A stretch of 27,927 nt of DNA from Smittium culicis (GCA_001970855.1 LSSN01002942.1:1-27927), one strand, 5' to 3'. Shown: positions 1-12,328, counted from the first letter of the stretch. Notes: generated by a model not told the origin, from the sequence alone. Translations and numbers: made by a program.

Positions 1-40
<40 letters not shown>
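1..40. repeat. Poly(A) homopolymer at the window edge
   Basis: The first 40 bases are uninterrupted A. This could be the poly(A) tail of a retroposed element whose body lies to the left, or a low-complexity point where an assembly stopped. The sequence to its right (from 41) shows no recognisable element end. Confidence 0.9.
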
Positions 41-42
<2 letters not shown>

Positions 43-1166
43 ATAAAATCAATTAACTATATTTATCAGTGCTTCGATAATTGATTTGTTTATAATAATT
101 TTGAAAAAATCAAGTAGCAGTGGAAAATGTGCTTCCATCTTAAAAATCTCGCCTTAATGGTTTAATGGGTAATATTCCATCATGTACGATTTTTTTTCAA
201 AATATTCGGCTTATATTTAATATTAGCCAAAGTTTAGAGATTAAAAGAAGAATTATTATTGTTAATTTTTTGTCTAATAAAAACGATATACGGGCGATTA
301 TGAATGAAAAAGTGATTTTTAGGTCTATGAAGTTACCGCGTGTAAATTTCATAAAACGCTATTATGCAATAATAAACGTGAAAAAAATTAGAAGATCTCT
401 ATCAGCTTTAATTTTCCACTCCAATAGTATTATATTGGTACATATTACAACCTACATTCATCACCTACAAATTATTAAATTGTTTTAAAAAAATTTATTG
501 TATTGATAAATACGTGCCTATGATTTGTCAGTGTCGCTTCTTTTCTATCTTGGTATTCTAGTAAGGAAGTAATAATAAAGCTTCTGCTTGAAAAAGATTT
601 CACAGTTATTTATTTATAAAAAAAAATAAATCTAAAGATAATACTAAAAAGAGATCGCTTTTTCTTTTTTCGCGTATCTTAGTTATAAAGTAGTTAATGA
701 ATTTTAATGGCTAATTTATATTTCTTTGTAATTGCGATTCTTATTGGCCATTTTAAACTAGTAAAAATTTCTCATAACACCTATATCATATAAAATTGTA
801 GGCTTATTTTGTTTAATAAGTATAGCCAATTACAATAAATACAAATGTTATTTAATCACAGGATTTTATTGAAAAGTCATAATACCATATATTATCCAAT
901 AATGTATTCTGTTTAGAATAAAATCGAATATTTGGTACAGAGAAAAAAAAACTAATACTCAATATAAATAAGTTCCTATTCCTATTTAAAGGCTGATTAC
1001 AATATAGAATTAATATCAATCCAACGACAGAAAAATCCTTTGAGGTCGATGTAATTATGTAGTATGATAGAAAATTAAAAAAATTGTAATTAAGCTCGTT
1101 CCAATAATATCAGTTTCGTGTATATCTTTTAGCACCTTTTCAGGTCCAACATCCAGCATAATTAGT
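41..1166. other. AT-rich stretch without a supported gene
   Basis: I see no gene here. The one longer open frame (165-488, plus, 107 codons) is rich in Ile, Asn, Lys and Phe as expected of AT-rich noise, resembles no family I know, and has no intron or promoter context. I regard it as chance. I saw no tRNA-like or rRNA-like sequence. Confidence 0.6.
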
Positions 1167-1318
1167 ATGAAATTTGCTCATACTCAATCGTGAGGAACAC
1201 CTACTTGACTTATCTACAACAAGCTGCTAAACTTTTGAGATCCCTCTTACTTAATTGTGCTCGCAATAAAAAAAATATCGATGCTATTAAATATATTTTT
1301 AAAATGAATGGTATATAA
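1167..1318 (+). pseudogene. Possible broken ATP synthase epsilon subunit (ATP15-like) copy
   Basis: An ATG at 1167 opens eight codons (MKFAHTQS) and then hits TGA at 1191. Shifting the frame after 1192 gives an open frame to TAA at 1316-1318. It reads R-N-T-Y-L-T-Y-L-Q-Q-A-A-K-L-L-R-S-L-L and later I-K-Y-I-F-K-M-N-G. Mitochondrial F1 epsilon subunits are about 50-65 residues. They share an N-terminal W-R, an (S/T)-Y-x-x-Y-x-x-x-A-(A/C)-K/Q-x-x-R-x-x-L core and, in fungi, a K-(Y/F)-x-K-W-E-N-G-like end. Lack of a single G at 1192/1193 would explain both the lost W-R codon and the frame break. The patch is visibly less AT-rich than its surroundings. It may be a decayed gene copy, a sequencing indel in a real gene, or chance. 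Similarity is judged by eye. Confidence 0.35.
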
Positions 1319-2298
1319 ATATTTTGAATAAGATTTATTATACCGGAATGATGTGTTTTACTTTAAAAATGCGAAACTATCTCAAAAAGAGTCAAAATTA
1401 TCATTAAAACGATGTTTTTGTTCAAAATATATCCACATGAAATGACACTGCAGTAATGGCATTATTCACAAGGCTCATTTTTTGTAAACAATATAAAAAA
1501 ATAAATCATTCCTTAAATTTTTAACTATATTATTATATTTACTACATTCCATTTAGCTGAAAATGACAAAAAAAAGATGAATTTTTTAAGAAGCTAGATA
1601 TAAGAAATTTTTTACTTTTTTCTTGTAGCTTTATAAATTAGCTTTTTCTTCAATATTTTTTCCTATTATATTTATAATAACAACCTAAAGATAAAGTGCC
1701 AATAAAATAGTCGTCTTTTCGAATGAAAAAAATAATAACAGAATAAAAATGCAAGATATTATGTATTTTTATATTTTTTAATAATTCTTGAACTGACGCT
1801 TAGTCGATATGGAAAGGTAGAGCGGTGGAGAAATAATTGTTGAAAATTAATTTTTATTTATCTATATTAATTTGAATAAACTCGCTAAGATAAAAAAAAC
1901 CACGAACGGGTGAAAAAATGATAAAATTCGTCGTATTAAAAATTAGCTTTATTTTAACTAATACCGTTAATTTGTTAAATTTAGAAAATAATAAATAATA
2001 TCCTACAAAAAATTTATTATACCTTTTATGTCTATATTTAAAGCTAATTCTAATTAAAAAGGCTATTTATAAAAAACCTTTTAATTAGCTAATAAGTATT
2101 TTATATTATGTTTATTTCAGTTGATTTAATATGCATATATAAATATTTTTTCTTTGACTAAAAAAAAATTGTAATAATTTATATTTTTTTAGAGTTTTCG
2201 ATTATTTTTTTGAGAAATTTTCGATTTAAAATGAATGATTATCTAAAAATGAGCGAAATAGATTATCTTTACCCATCCATTCAACTTCAATCCGACAA
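1319..2298. other. AT-rich stretch, no gene seen
   Basis: Nothing here supports a gene. It is dominated by A/T homopolymer runs and has stop codons in all frames at short intervals. Confidence 0.6.
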
Positions 2299-2301
2299 TA
2301 A

Positions 2302-2318
2302 ATATATATATATATATT
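2302..2318. repeat. (AT)n microsatellite next to a dispersed repeat
   Basis: A short AT dinucleotide run lies directly beside the poly(A)-signal end of the dispersed repeat that starts at 2321. Read on the minus strand, it follows the AATAAACTCTCTG end of that repeat. It could be a simple-repeat tail of the element or an AT-rich insertion target. Confidence 0.7.
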
Positions 2319-2320
2319 TG

Positions 2321-2474
2321 ACTCAGAGAGTTTATTAAACATAATTCAAAAGTATACAAAAAACTAATAAGAAATATTTAAAAAAGCTAAAAAAATATTA
2401 CAATAATAATTTTTCAACTGACCTCTCTCCGCCGCTCTAGCAGCTCCATGCCCACTGAGCATTGATTATAGGTC
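2321..2474 (-). repeat. Retroposon 3' end, copy A (5'-truncated, LINE-like)
   Basis: This is one of three long copies of a dispersed repeat in the window (also 10102-10227 and 27810-27927, plus a tail scrap at 27569-27596). Sense is the minus strand. There it reads a short GC-rich coding-like part ending V-G-M-E-L-L-E-R-R-R-E-V-S-stop, then about 75 nt of AT-rich 3' untranslated-like sequence, then a poly(A) signal in AATAAACTCTCTG. Similarity to copy B stops abruptly just beyond the CCTA near 2470, as expected for 5'-truncated non-LTR retrotransposon insertions. No reverse transcriptase is present in the window, so the class is inferred from end structure alone. Confidence 0.7.
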
Positions 2475-5400
2475 CGAGATTTTATATTAAAGATTAATTA
2501 TACGTTTGGAAATAGTTTTTTATTTAAGAAATAAAAATAGTAAAATATTACAGTTTAATTTCGTTTTTTTTTTTTTTTGGTAATGTATAGTTATTCTATT
2601 ATGTGTCGATAAAGTATAAATATATTATATTATAACTGCAATAAATATTAATATTTTCTTTAAAAATTACTATATATCCAAATTATTCTTAAATATTATA
2701 AAAAAATTAGCAAGCGAATCTTCAATTAAAATATCTTATATACAATCTTTAAAAAAGTTCTGAATGCTTTTTTTACATAATCTTTCACACAATAAATAAA
2801 CCAACTCCATATTTTATTCTTGAGTTTAAACAAAATAGCTATTTATAAATGCAAACTTGATTATTTTAAATATTTGAATTAAAAAAGGTATCTATACAAG
2901 TTCTAAATACAGTAAAAAAATGTAAATTTTTTGGCTTTAAATTCCAAACAAAATACTTTAATTATCTGAAAATATTTCATTAGTCACTTTTAAGCTTTTC
3001 TTAATATTAAGAAATATATACCAGTTTCTAGAAATAAATCAAAGTATTTTTTTAACAATTTTGAAAAAAAATTCGTGCCAAAAATAGATTGACAAATCTT
3101 CGTGTTTTAAAATTAAAAAATACAGGTAAGCAGCACATAAAATACGAGATAGCATTTCCACAGTTAGAAAGTATGATAATAGCTAAATGAAAAAATATCT
3201 GATCTTGAAAATAAATTTTCAATAAAATTATCACCAAATATTTTGCGAACTATAGCATTGAGTTTAACTTCAATCAAAAAACTAAATCTTCTAGAAACAC
3301 AAAGAGAAATATAAACAAAATTAATATTTAAAACACTTTCCAAAGATTGTGAAAAAACCTAAAAATTATGGCTATAAATTTGGAAAAAGAAAATTTATAC
3401 TGATTCTCTCCATAGAAATGATTTCTAGGCGACCAATATTTACTCATATCTATAAAAATCAAACGTATGATGATTGATAAAATTTAATTTGGTCAGAAAA
3501 GCAATTCTTACTCGATTCCTGAAATATTTGAATGATTTTTTTGCTAAAAAAGTGATAAGGCTCTTCAAAAGAATAAAATAAAATAGCTATACCAGAATTA
3601 TTGGTTAATTAATGGTAAGATTTGTTTTGGATCATTTTAAGCTGGTACACAGCCAAAAGCGATATTTCTGTTAAATAAAAAGTTTTTTTTTACTACATTA
3701 GATAAAGAACAAAAAAAACATTGAATATAATTACTTGGATTCAAATTAATAAAATTTTCAATAAAATATATTCTGGCGCGAAAAGTCTCAAAAAAAATTT
3801 CATAATTGAAACAACATAATTTTTGTACTCTTTTTTGATTTCTGTATTCTCCATATCTCAACTAAATTGAAATCCTCTGTGAAATGTTTAGAATAACTCT
3901 AAGTTGTTATCAAAATCCACCAAAAAATATTGGTGAATAGTAAAAAGATTTGAAATGGAAGAAATAAATCATCATTTAATACTTGCATAAAACTCATGGG
4001 ATTTATTTCAGATTGAATACAGGCTGTTTTAAAAAGACAAATTTTGATGGAAAAAGAATGTAAAAAAATCAAGAATTTGGCATAGATAAGTACGATTAAA
4101 AATAGGCTAATATATAAAAAATAGTCTAAAGATAATCTTATAAAAATAAAAAGTATTGGTATTTAAAATTTTCCACATCTGAACAATACCTGAAGCTTTT
4201 ATTATAAAGGGGATTATTTCTCTGTGGAATTTTTTATACGAAGTTGCTATTTGTGTTTAGATATATTGTTATTATTATCATTAAATCAATATGTTACCTT
4301 AATAAGTTTACAATTTTAATATCATATTTTATATCAGAGCCATAAGTAAAACATAAAGTTTGTGAATTAAATTTTAAAAAATTTTAAAATAATAACAATA
4401 ATATCGATAAAATCATAAAAAAATATTATACTAAAATTTATGATACCATTGATACAAATTAAAAAACCTAGACTGATTATATACATCTAGATGGAGTAAA
4501 GGAGAAAATACGATAGATTTATCTTATTTTTTTTAATTTTTAATTTATTATTTAATAGCACTAATTAAATTACGTATATCAAAATTAACTAATTAATTAT
4601 TATTAATTGACTAATTACAGGTAACTCGTGATATTCGCGAAAATTTGAAATTCAACAAAAAAAATATAACTTTTTTTGGTTTATGCAAAAAATTTTCTTT
4701 AGTGATTGGTAAGTATAGAGTTTCAGATTCCTTTAACTCTTTAATCGTCCAAAAATCTTGATTTTAAACAAAAAAAAATAGTTGGTTAAATCAATATTTA
4801 TTTTTTTATTGATGTATAAATTATTATGTCATAATAAATAAAGTTTACATTACTATATTATTTATCTATTTGCAACTAGGTCGACGATTTTTTTACGGGC
4901 CTATCTCGTTATTTGCGACTCCATTATAACATTTTTATATTTTATTTCAGAAAATTCCTTTTATTCGTTGGTTTTTCAAGTACAAATTTTTCATGGGAAC
5001 AAATTAAAATAACTATGCTGCAATCAGTAGATAGCTTGAAACTTGTTATTCATATATCTTGCTACTTGTGAGAGCTTTTTCAAATAAAAGATCCCGAATA
5101 AAGAGGTTACCTTTAATTTTTTCTATTAAAAAAATGTTGAGTTTCTAGGTATAGAATTTTAAAAATTATTAAAAAAAAGGCATTTGAACGCTTTTTTTGC
5201 ATTCTGTATAACTAAAATCTCACAGTGTGATTTTTTTTTTTGAAAATTAACTATTATAATATAATTTAACCAAATTCAAAAATGATTCAAAAATTATAAT
5301 ATATTATAAATTAAGTGAATATTTTTATATTTATAATTATATTTCAATGAATATAATTAACTTATTTATACATAAATAAAATGAGACAAAAGGGAATTTT

Positions 5401-8400
5401 TGGAAATTTATTATTATAAGTAGACACTAATTAAATTAGGTTAATTATTATTGACTTATCATTACCCCTGGAATTTGGCCTCATAAAAAAAATTCCAATT
5501 TCCAAAAAGATTAAGAAAAGCCAACTTTCCGCTTTTGGGAATTAAAGATTTTCATTTTCCTCTTCAAAAACTTCTTTCATATTTAATATTTTTTATTTTA
5601 ATTCATATCTTATTAAAAATTTACTAAACTTGATTCTGACACTAATATATATAAAAAATCTTGGATTTTTATATAATAATTATCAATAAATAATCTAAAA
5701 CAATAAAATAAATATATAATAAGATGGACATAAAAATATAATATGGTCGTGAAAAATAGTAAAAATTTATAAAATTTGATTATAAATTAGATATAATTAT
5801 TGCTGAATAAATACTAAAATTAATAATCATTTTGTACTAATAATAGATAGAAAACATAATTGGTAGAGATTTGATTATTTTACAGCATTCCAAGTTAATT
5901 TTTATAAAAAGCTAATAATAAATTTATTAAAAAAAATTGTAATTTAACATTCATCATATCGTTTTCAATAAATAAATAATTATAATTAATCAGCTAATAA
6001 TCTGACGTACAAAAAAATTGATTGATAGATGTAAAAACTGCAGAAATATATAACGATAACAATGGCGATAAAATTATAAGTACTTAATTAGAAACTTTAA
6101 AATACACAATATACGATCTTGCTTGTAATATAAATCCAATTTTAATATCTAATATTGATCATATAACACCTCTTTGATCCCTGTCACTTTGCCTTAATAT
6201 ATAAATTAGCTTAAAGATCCTCTGCTTTAAGAATTTTCTATTCAAAAACAGTTTTAACATATCTCTAGATATGATTTAGTTATAATATTATATTATAAAA
6301 AATCTGATTTCACATAAAATAAACACCATAAATCATATTATATATCCAAAACCTTATCTTGAAAGAATAAATTAATAAAAATACGATAATTTAAACTAAT
6401 AAAGAGAAACGGAATTATCTAATCAAGGTCAATATTGATTGATTTGAATAAATTTATATATAAATAAAAATTTAAAAAAACTATAAAGAAAAAAACTAGA
6501 AAAAAAAAATACTTCTATCGAAAAAAATCGTGTAAAATTGAATGGGAATTTTATTCAAAGATAGTAATGCCAGAATATATTAATTTTCTATAAATAAATA
6601 AAATTTTGTATATAAATTTATGTGTAAAAACAATAAAGATCATTAATAATAAGGATTTCGGATATACTAATAACAAAATTTTTTACAAAAAGCCACATTT
6701 TTAAAAAAAATTTTATTCACGCTTTTTATCCAGATAATTATTAAAAAAAAATCTATTTTTAAAAAATATTATTTAAAAAATACTATAAAAATTTTTATAA
6801 ATTAAAAAAAACAATAATAATATAATTATACAAGGATTTTAAAAAATTAGCAAATAAAAACTTTCTAGTAAAAATCTTAAAAATATAGTATTATTAAGAC
6901 ACGTCCAAAGGTTCTAGCTGATTTACATAATTCTAAAATATTTAAGAATTGAGGCTAGACAAAATAAAAAGCTTTCTGTAATTATATTATACCATTTTTT
7001 AAAATAGAGAGATATCAAAATATTATACACAGGGAAAGTGATATTTAATCGTTATAAAATACACCCAAATTCGAAGATTTAGGGTTTGATAGTAAATTTT
7101 AACTTATTATTGACTTTAGTAGTAAAAATACTAATATTAATAGCTATTCTCAAAGCCATAACTTCAATAAAATATTCTACATATAACAATAAAGCAGATT
7201 TTTTAGTTAAAACCTATAAAAGAACTTTAATTGTATTAGGATTTAAAAGGATAATATTTTGAAACAGTTCTGAGTTTTATAAAACATTGTACAGCTTAAA
7301 CCATTTTTTGAGTGACATATTTATGATTAGTAAAATTTAAATATAGCTATCAGATTATATAAGAAATAAATTATATAAATACAGGATGGATAGCGATAAT
7401 ATCATTATCAAATACAAACAGTATAAATAAGTTATAATATTCAGTACCTTGATAAATCGCTGATTTTGATACATTAATGATTAAAGGTATTTTTAAAAAT
7501 ATTTCCTTGATTTATTTACATCTTTATAAAATTAAAAACGAATTCAGCAATAATAGCATAAGCACATAATTATTATAAAAAATATTTAGAAAATGTTAAT
7601 CAAGCTGAGATTTATGTGATTTTTTTATTTTGGAACTATATTATTGGCTAAATATAAATATTTTTGGTTAAAAAAAATCAAAATATTTTGGAATATTTTT
7701 AAATTTAATAATCTGAATAAAATCTCAGTTACATTTAATCGCTTAATCTTAATATATATATATTTTTAAATATAACTTTTTAAGGATATAATTATATATG
7801 TAAAATAATTTATTTAATACTTGATAAATTTTTTATAATTAAATCTTGATTTTGAATAATAATTTTGATATTAATAAGCCTATTTTTCTGATTGAATTTT
7901 AAAATATTCCTTTTTTTTTCTTTTCCAAATAACCGAATAATTAATAAATAAAATAAACTAAAACATTTAAAAACGATGTCTAAATCGGATTAGGTTATAA
8001 GAATTATTGAAATATCTTAGTATTTTATTATTTTATTTAATAATATAAAAGCTTAAAAATTCGTGAATTTGGGAAAGTTTTTATTACTTATTCATTCTCA
8101 GTATATAAATTAAATCGACTAGCAGATCACAAGAAAAAAAGAATTATTTTTTCTAATAAAATAATATATAGAATTATAATAAATAACTTTAGTATTGAAT
8201 ATTGAATTTAATAATTATAATATTACAGAAGAAATACGCAAGATCCAACGTGAAGATAAAATTTTGTTACAGTCAAATATTATTAGACTAAATAATCATT
8301 AATTTTAAATAATATTCGAGGATTTGAAAAGGTAATATATTTTTCTATTTATTTGTTTGATTTTTAAATTATTATTTGAATATTAAAGTTCAAGATTTTT

Positions 8401-10101
8401 TTTATTGAATTATAATTAATCATAAAATTTTATACATCGTTACAATTTACACGATAAAATAAATCTTTGACAAAGAATCATACATATAGCGAAGACATAA
8501 AAATTTATAATCTTGGAGATTCGAATACAATTAAATTTATAGAACCATAAATAAAATATACTTTGAATGTTTACTAATATTTAGTTCACAGCTCATGACT
8601 ATCTTTTTACAATTAGGATTTATATTTTATTATCAAAAACTGTAAAAAATTATATTTGCGGCAAATGATAATTAATAATATATTTTTCGTAAATTAATAT
8701 TTAACATATTATTAATTTTTTCTATTAGGAAGCTTTACATAGTTTTATAGCTTATTTTTCTTTAAATTAAGTTATTTTATACTTAATGGATAATAAAAAC
8801 CAATTTATAGAAAAATAATTATCTCATCGATGTCCTTTTAGTTTATTCGAATAGTATAAATAACTAAATAAAGTATCAGATTGAAGTAACTCGAAGGTGT
8901 TCTCTGATTTTTCTATAACATAATAAAAATAGCCGATTAGATGTCAGCCAATACCAGTCGCGCATCTGTGGTTAATATTTTATTTTTAACTAAAAATAGC
9001 ACTCAAAAAAATATTTATAAACAAAATAGTGATAATTTCAATTATTCTTGAAATAATTGGCTTTTTATCAAGATAAATAATTCTTGGATTAGAAAAAAAG
9101 TTCATCGAAAAACTCTGAAATTTTATCTGAGTTCCAAAATAAATACTCGACCTCCTAGAATCTGATCAAAAGTACATCAAAATTTTTCAAAAAAAAAAAA
9201 AAAACTTAGCCTCGACAACTTCCAAGGAAAAAAAATTGAATAAATAATCTAAATTTTCAAAAAAAAAAAATTAGAGAGTGTTATAGAATAAAAATTCATA
9301 AACCACCAGTAATATAAACTAAAATTCTAGAAAATAATGAAAAAAAAAATATCTAATTCAAAGGAAGAAATTTAAAATAAATAAGAGAGTCGTAAAAGTT
9401 CCAACTTATTTGATCGATTAATAAAGCCCATAAATCTCCAAATAAAAATAACTATATTAATTATTAAATAAAGTTTTTTTAAAGTAAAATTTTCAAAAAT
9501 ATTTTTCCATAAGCAAATTAATGGAATTTAGGTTGTATATATATAGAATTATAGAAAAATTTACTTCAAAAGTATATTTTTTATTCATTTAAGAGATCCT
9601 GAATGAAGAAATATCTTATAAATGCGAACAAGATATACTCTGAATATTTGGATGACTTAGAAAGCTAAATAATAATAGAATTATACTTAGTAAAATAATG
9701 AAATTTTACATGCTTTGAAAAAAATTTACTAAAATATAAAAATTAAATACCTGTTGAGTTCAAATATGAGAAAGGGTAGGTAAATTAAATATTAAAGGTA
9801 TATTATATTATAAAAATTCATTTTTAGAAATTATATATATAAGAATCAATTAAAAAGGATTTATCAAAAAGTGTTTCCTTAAAAGAGTTACTATAAGTAC
9901 TATATTATCAAAATAATCTAACCATGTTCAAAATAAAATGATAAAGATAAATTAAAAATAGAATATACTTTAATTTTTTATATTGGATATACACACAAAA
10001 ATTAGAAAGAAATTGCGTAAAAGAATAAGTGTCTTATAGGAGTCAAAGAAAAAAAAAATTGTAATATTTTTCATAGTCTTTTATCTTTATCTTTATTTTT
10101 T
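2475..10101. other. Long AT-rich gene desert
   Basis: About 7.6 kb without a supportable gene. Open frames such as 3052-3237 and 3637-3861 (both minus) are short and of AT-driven composition, and I recognise nothing in them. Patches that stand out slightly are 4865-4915, 5460-5545, 8930-8985 (a 36-codon frame starting MSANTSRASVVN at 8941) and 9140-9230, but none can be assigned. I saw no tRNA T-loop sequence in a convincing cloverleaf context and no array of spaced repeats. Confidence 0.6.
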
Positions 10102-10227
10102 GAAAGTTTATTAAATATAGTTTAAAAGAAACAAATAACTATTAAAAAATATTATAAAAATAATTTTTCATCCAACCTTCCTCAGATGCTATAGCAGCTC
10201 CATACCCACTGGGTATTGGCTTTAGGA
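10102..10227 (-). repeat. Retroposon 3' end, copy B (diverged)
   Basis: Homologous to copy A over its whole length. On the minus strand it reads CCAATACCCAGTGGGTATGG, then a degraded coding end with an internal stop (CTA TAG), the same terminal TGA, an AT-rich tail region and a poly(A) signal (AATAAACTTTC). An A-rich run with AAAGAT repeats follows (plus-strand 10078-10101). It is the most diverged copy: the GCGGCGG of copy A is replaced by GCATCTG. It shares the 5' break near the CCTA with copy A. Confidence 0.65.
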
Positions 10228-10521
10228 ATGTTTTTTAATTGTATACAAATTTTTATTATATCAGTATTTAAAAAGTACAAAAAAATTTTTTTTTTTTTTG
10301 CGATGAAAAACTTGTTATAAAACACACAAAACCAAATTTAAACTAGCTGATCAACTAGATAATGAGAAAAATTATTTTTAATAATCCTACCGTAAAAAAG
10401 CAAAAATTATCAGTATCAACCTTTTCGAGACAATTTTTCTATAAAAAAACGAGGTTTTCGACTCATTTATTGTTAGCATTAAATTAATTATTTTCTTTTA
10501 TTAACAATAAACAAAAAAATT
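10228..10521. other. AT-rich spacer, no gene seen
   Basis: Nothing assignable between retroposon copy B and the integrase-like scrap. It includes a T-rich run near 10285-10300. Confidence 0.6.
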
Positions 10522-10620
10522 TTAAAGGTCTCCGGGACTAAATTGCTTATGCCGAAATTTATTGACTTTTTTGGCAAATGTATAAACGTCTATCAATTCT
10601 TTAAATGGTAAAAAGAGTCG
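10522..10620 (-). pseudogene. Possible relic of an LTR-retrotransposon integrase C-terminus
   Basis: A minus-strand open stretch of 32 codons ends at TAA (10522-10524). It reads A-K-K-V-N-K-F-R-H-K-Q-F-S-P-G-D-L just before the stop. The C-terminal part of Ty3/gypsy-type integrases typically has a basic N/D-K-x-R block followed by F-x-x-G-D-L/K-V, and this stretch matches that spacing. Sequence on both sides is full of stops, so at best this is a fossil. The match is short and judged by eye; chance is a real alternative. Confidence 0.25.
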
Positions 10621-12303
10621 ATTTAAATATCTAAAAAAGTAATCGATCTTAGGTTTCTTCAATTAAAAAAGAGTTTTTTTTTTGGCTATTGTATAAAATA
10701 TGCAGTTGAAATATGCAGTTTTTACAGCATTCAATCTGTTTTTGGTGATTTTTTCAGTTAAATGATAGTTTTCGCTTCAAATAATGTTTCAAAAGTTTAG
10801 CTTTTTATTTTAATCTTTTGCGCTAATGAAGAGCTTTTTTGAGATGTGATTTTATAAATGTCGTGCGAGTGCAGATATTTAATGAAATTTTAGTTTTTTA
10901 CCATAGGAGAGGGTGGAGAGCCAAGAAAATGAGGGAATCTGGGGATTAAAGAAAATGAAAGAAACAATAAAATTGATTGTTTATTTATTTTAATTAATCG
11001 TGTTAACTTGAACTAAAAGTATGGTAAATCGTTTTACGAAGGTCTGAAATGATACTATCGATTTTGGTATTTATTTATTTTAATGATTTAAAAAAATATT
11101 AATTTAAATTACATGGTTAGTTAGTTATATAAAATAAATATTTATCTACGTAAACAGTGAGGCAGTAGTAATAAAAGAGTAAAAGCTAATATTGAGTAGA
11201 TTATTATAATAGCACAGACTTGCATACAAAAATATCTTAATTAAAGTTTGCAGAACTACCAATGAATGAAATTGAAATAGGTAAAAACTTTAATAACATA
11301 AAATAATTTTTAATTTTTCTGATTTATTTTATTTTGTGCCATTCCAGCAAGTAAAGTGTAATAAAATTTAGTGTGATATTGGATTAGCTGTCCAATATTT
11401 ATCTCGATATTCAGCATAATAATTTATGTGTATATTGTCATTAATAAATCTAGTTTTTTTTTCTTCTAATAATTAATTCATCAAAGCAGGAAGTTTGAAT
11501 ATTTTTTATTATTATTACTTTTTTATATCCTTTCGGAAAAAACCAAGTCTAGGAAATTGGGAATTAAAAGTTCAAGATCTCGCAAAGATATATTTTTTAG
11601 TGGTGTTGTAATTTTTAAACTTATCAATCAAGATTCAGAATTTGTATAGGTCAGTGATAATTTTTTTTATAAGCACGTTCAAGTGCACATTGTAATCAAG
11701 CTGCGTACCCATCCATACCCAAATGTAGGTGTATCTCGGCTTGGAAAAAATCATTTTTTAAAGTATGCAAAATATAGTTCATAATTGATATAATTGATAA
11801 TAGGATATATCAGAGATTTATTTGAAGCTGCAGAATTTATAAGCTTATAATAAAAAACTTATTTCCAATGCTCTAATAAGAAAGTAAGAAAAATGCATCA
11901 TGTTCAGTAGAATAAAAATTCATATTTTTATAATGCAGTTTTATCGAATGATTAAAAATAAAATTGTTGGGTATTGCGAATTGTGAGTTTATTCTAATAC
12001 GACGGTGGAAGTCTTCTCAAAGTATATATTTATGATTATTAAGGTTATAACGCCTATTTGAAGAGATTTTGGGTTCACATAGGACACTTTTATTTCGTAT
12101 ATGCAGATTTATTAAAGGGAAATAAGCCACATATATCAATTGAATGGAATTAACAATTAATTCCTGGGTTGGATGTATCTATTATCTATAAACGAATCAT
12201 TTTTTATAATAGTTTAGATAGCCATTATTATTTAGTAGCTCATAAATAAGTGCTAGTCAATACTTAAGGAGGAAAAAAAAAATATTTGAAAAGTTTGCAA
12301 AAA

Positions 12304-12309
12304 TTTATT
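12304..12309 (-). terminator. Likely poly(A) signal of FOX2
   Basis: AATAAA on the minus strand, about 83 nt past the FOX2 stop codon, in a strongly A/T-rich flank. Position and motif fit a cleavage/polyadenylation signal. Confidence 0.4.
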
Positions 12310-12328
12310 TAGCTGCTTTAAAAAAAAA

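Noticed and set aside
165..488. 107-codon open frame on the plus strand with an ATG start
   Set aside because: Composition is that of AT-rich noise (Ile, Asn, Lys, Phe), there is no recognisable motif, and no gene context.
2302..2318. Possible telomere or CRISPR-like repeat from simple repeats in the window
   Set aside because: The simple repeats are AT, A/T homopolymer or GAAA runs; there is no G-rich telomere motif and no regularly spaced repeat-spacer structure.
8510..8535. GATTCGAAT resembling a tRNA T-loop
   Set aside because: No matching acceptor, D or anticodon stems around it.
10690..10760. C-x2-C pair on the minus strand upstream of the integrase-like scrap, considered as the integrase zinc finger
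   Set aside because: The spacing to the G-D-L motif is about 60 codons rather than the roughly 250 expected, and no H-x-H partner was convincing.
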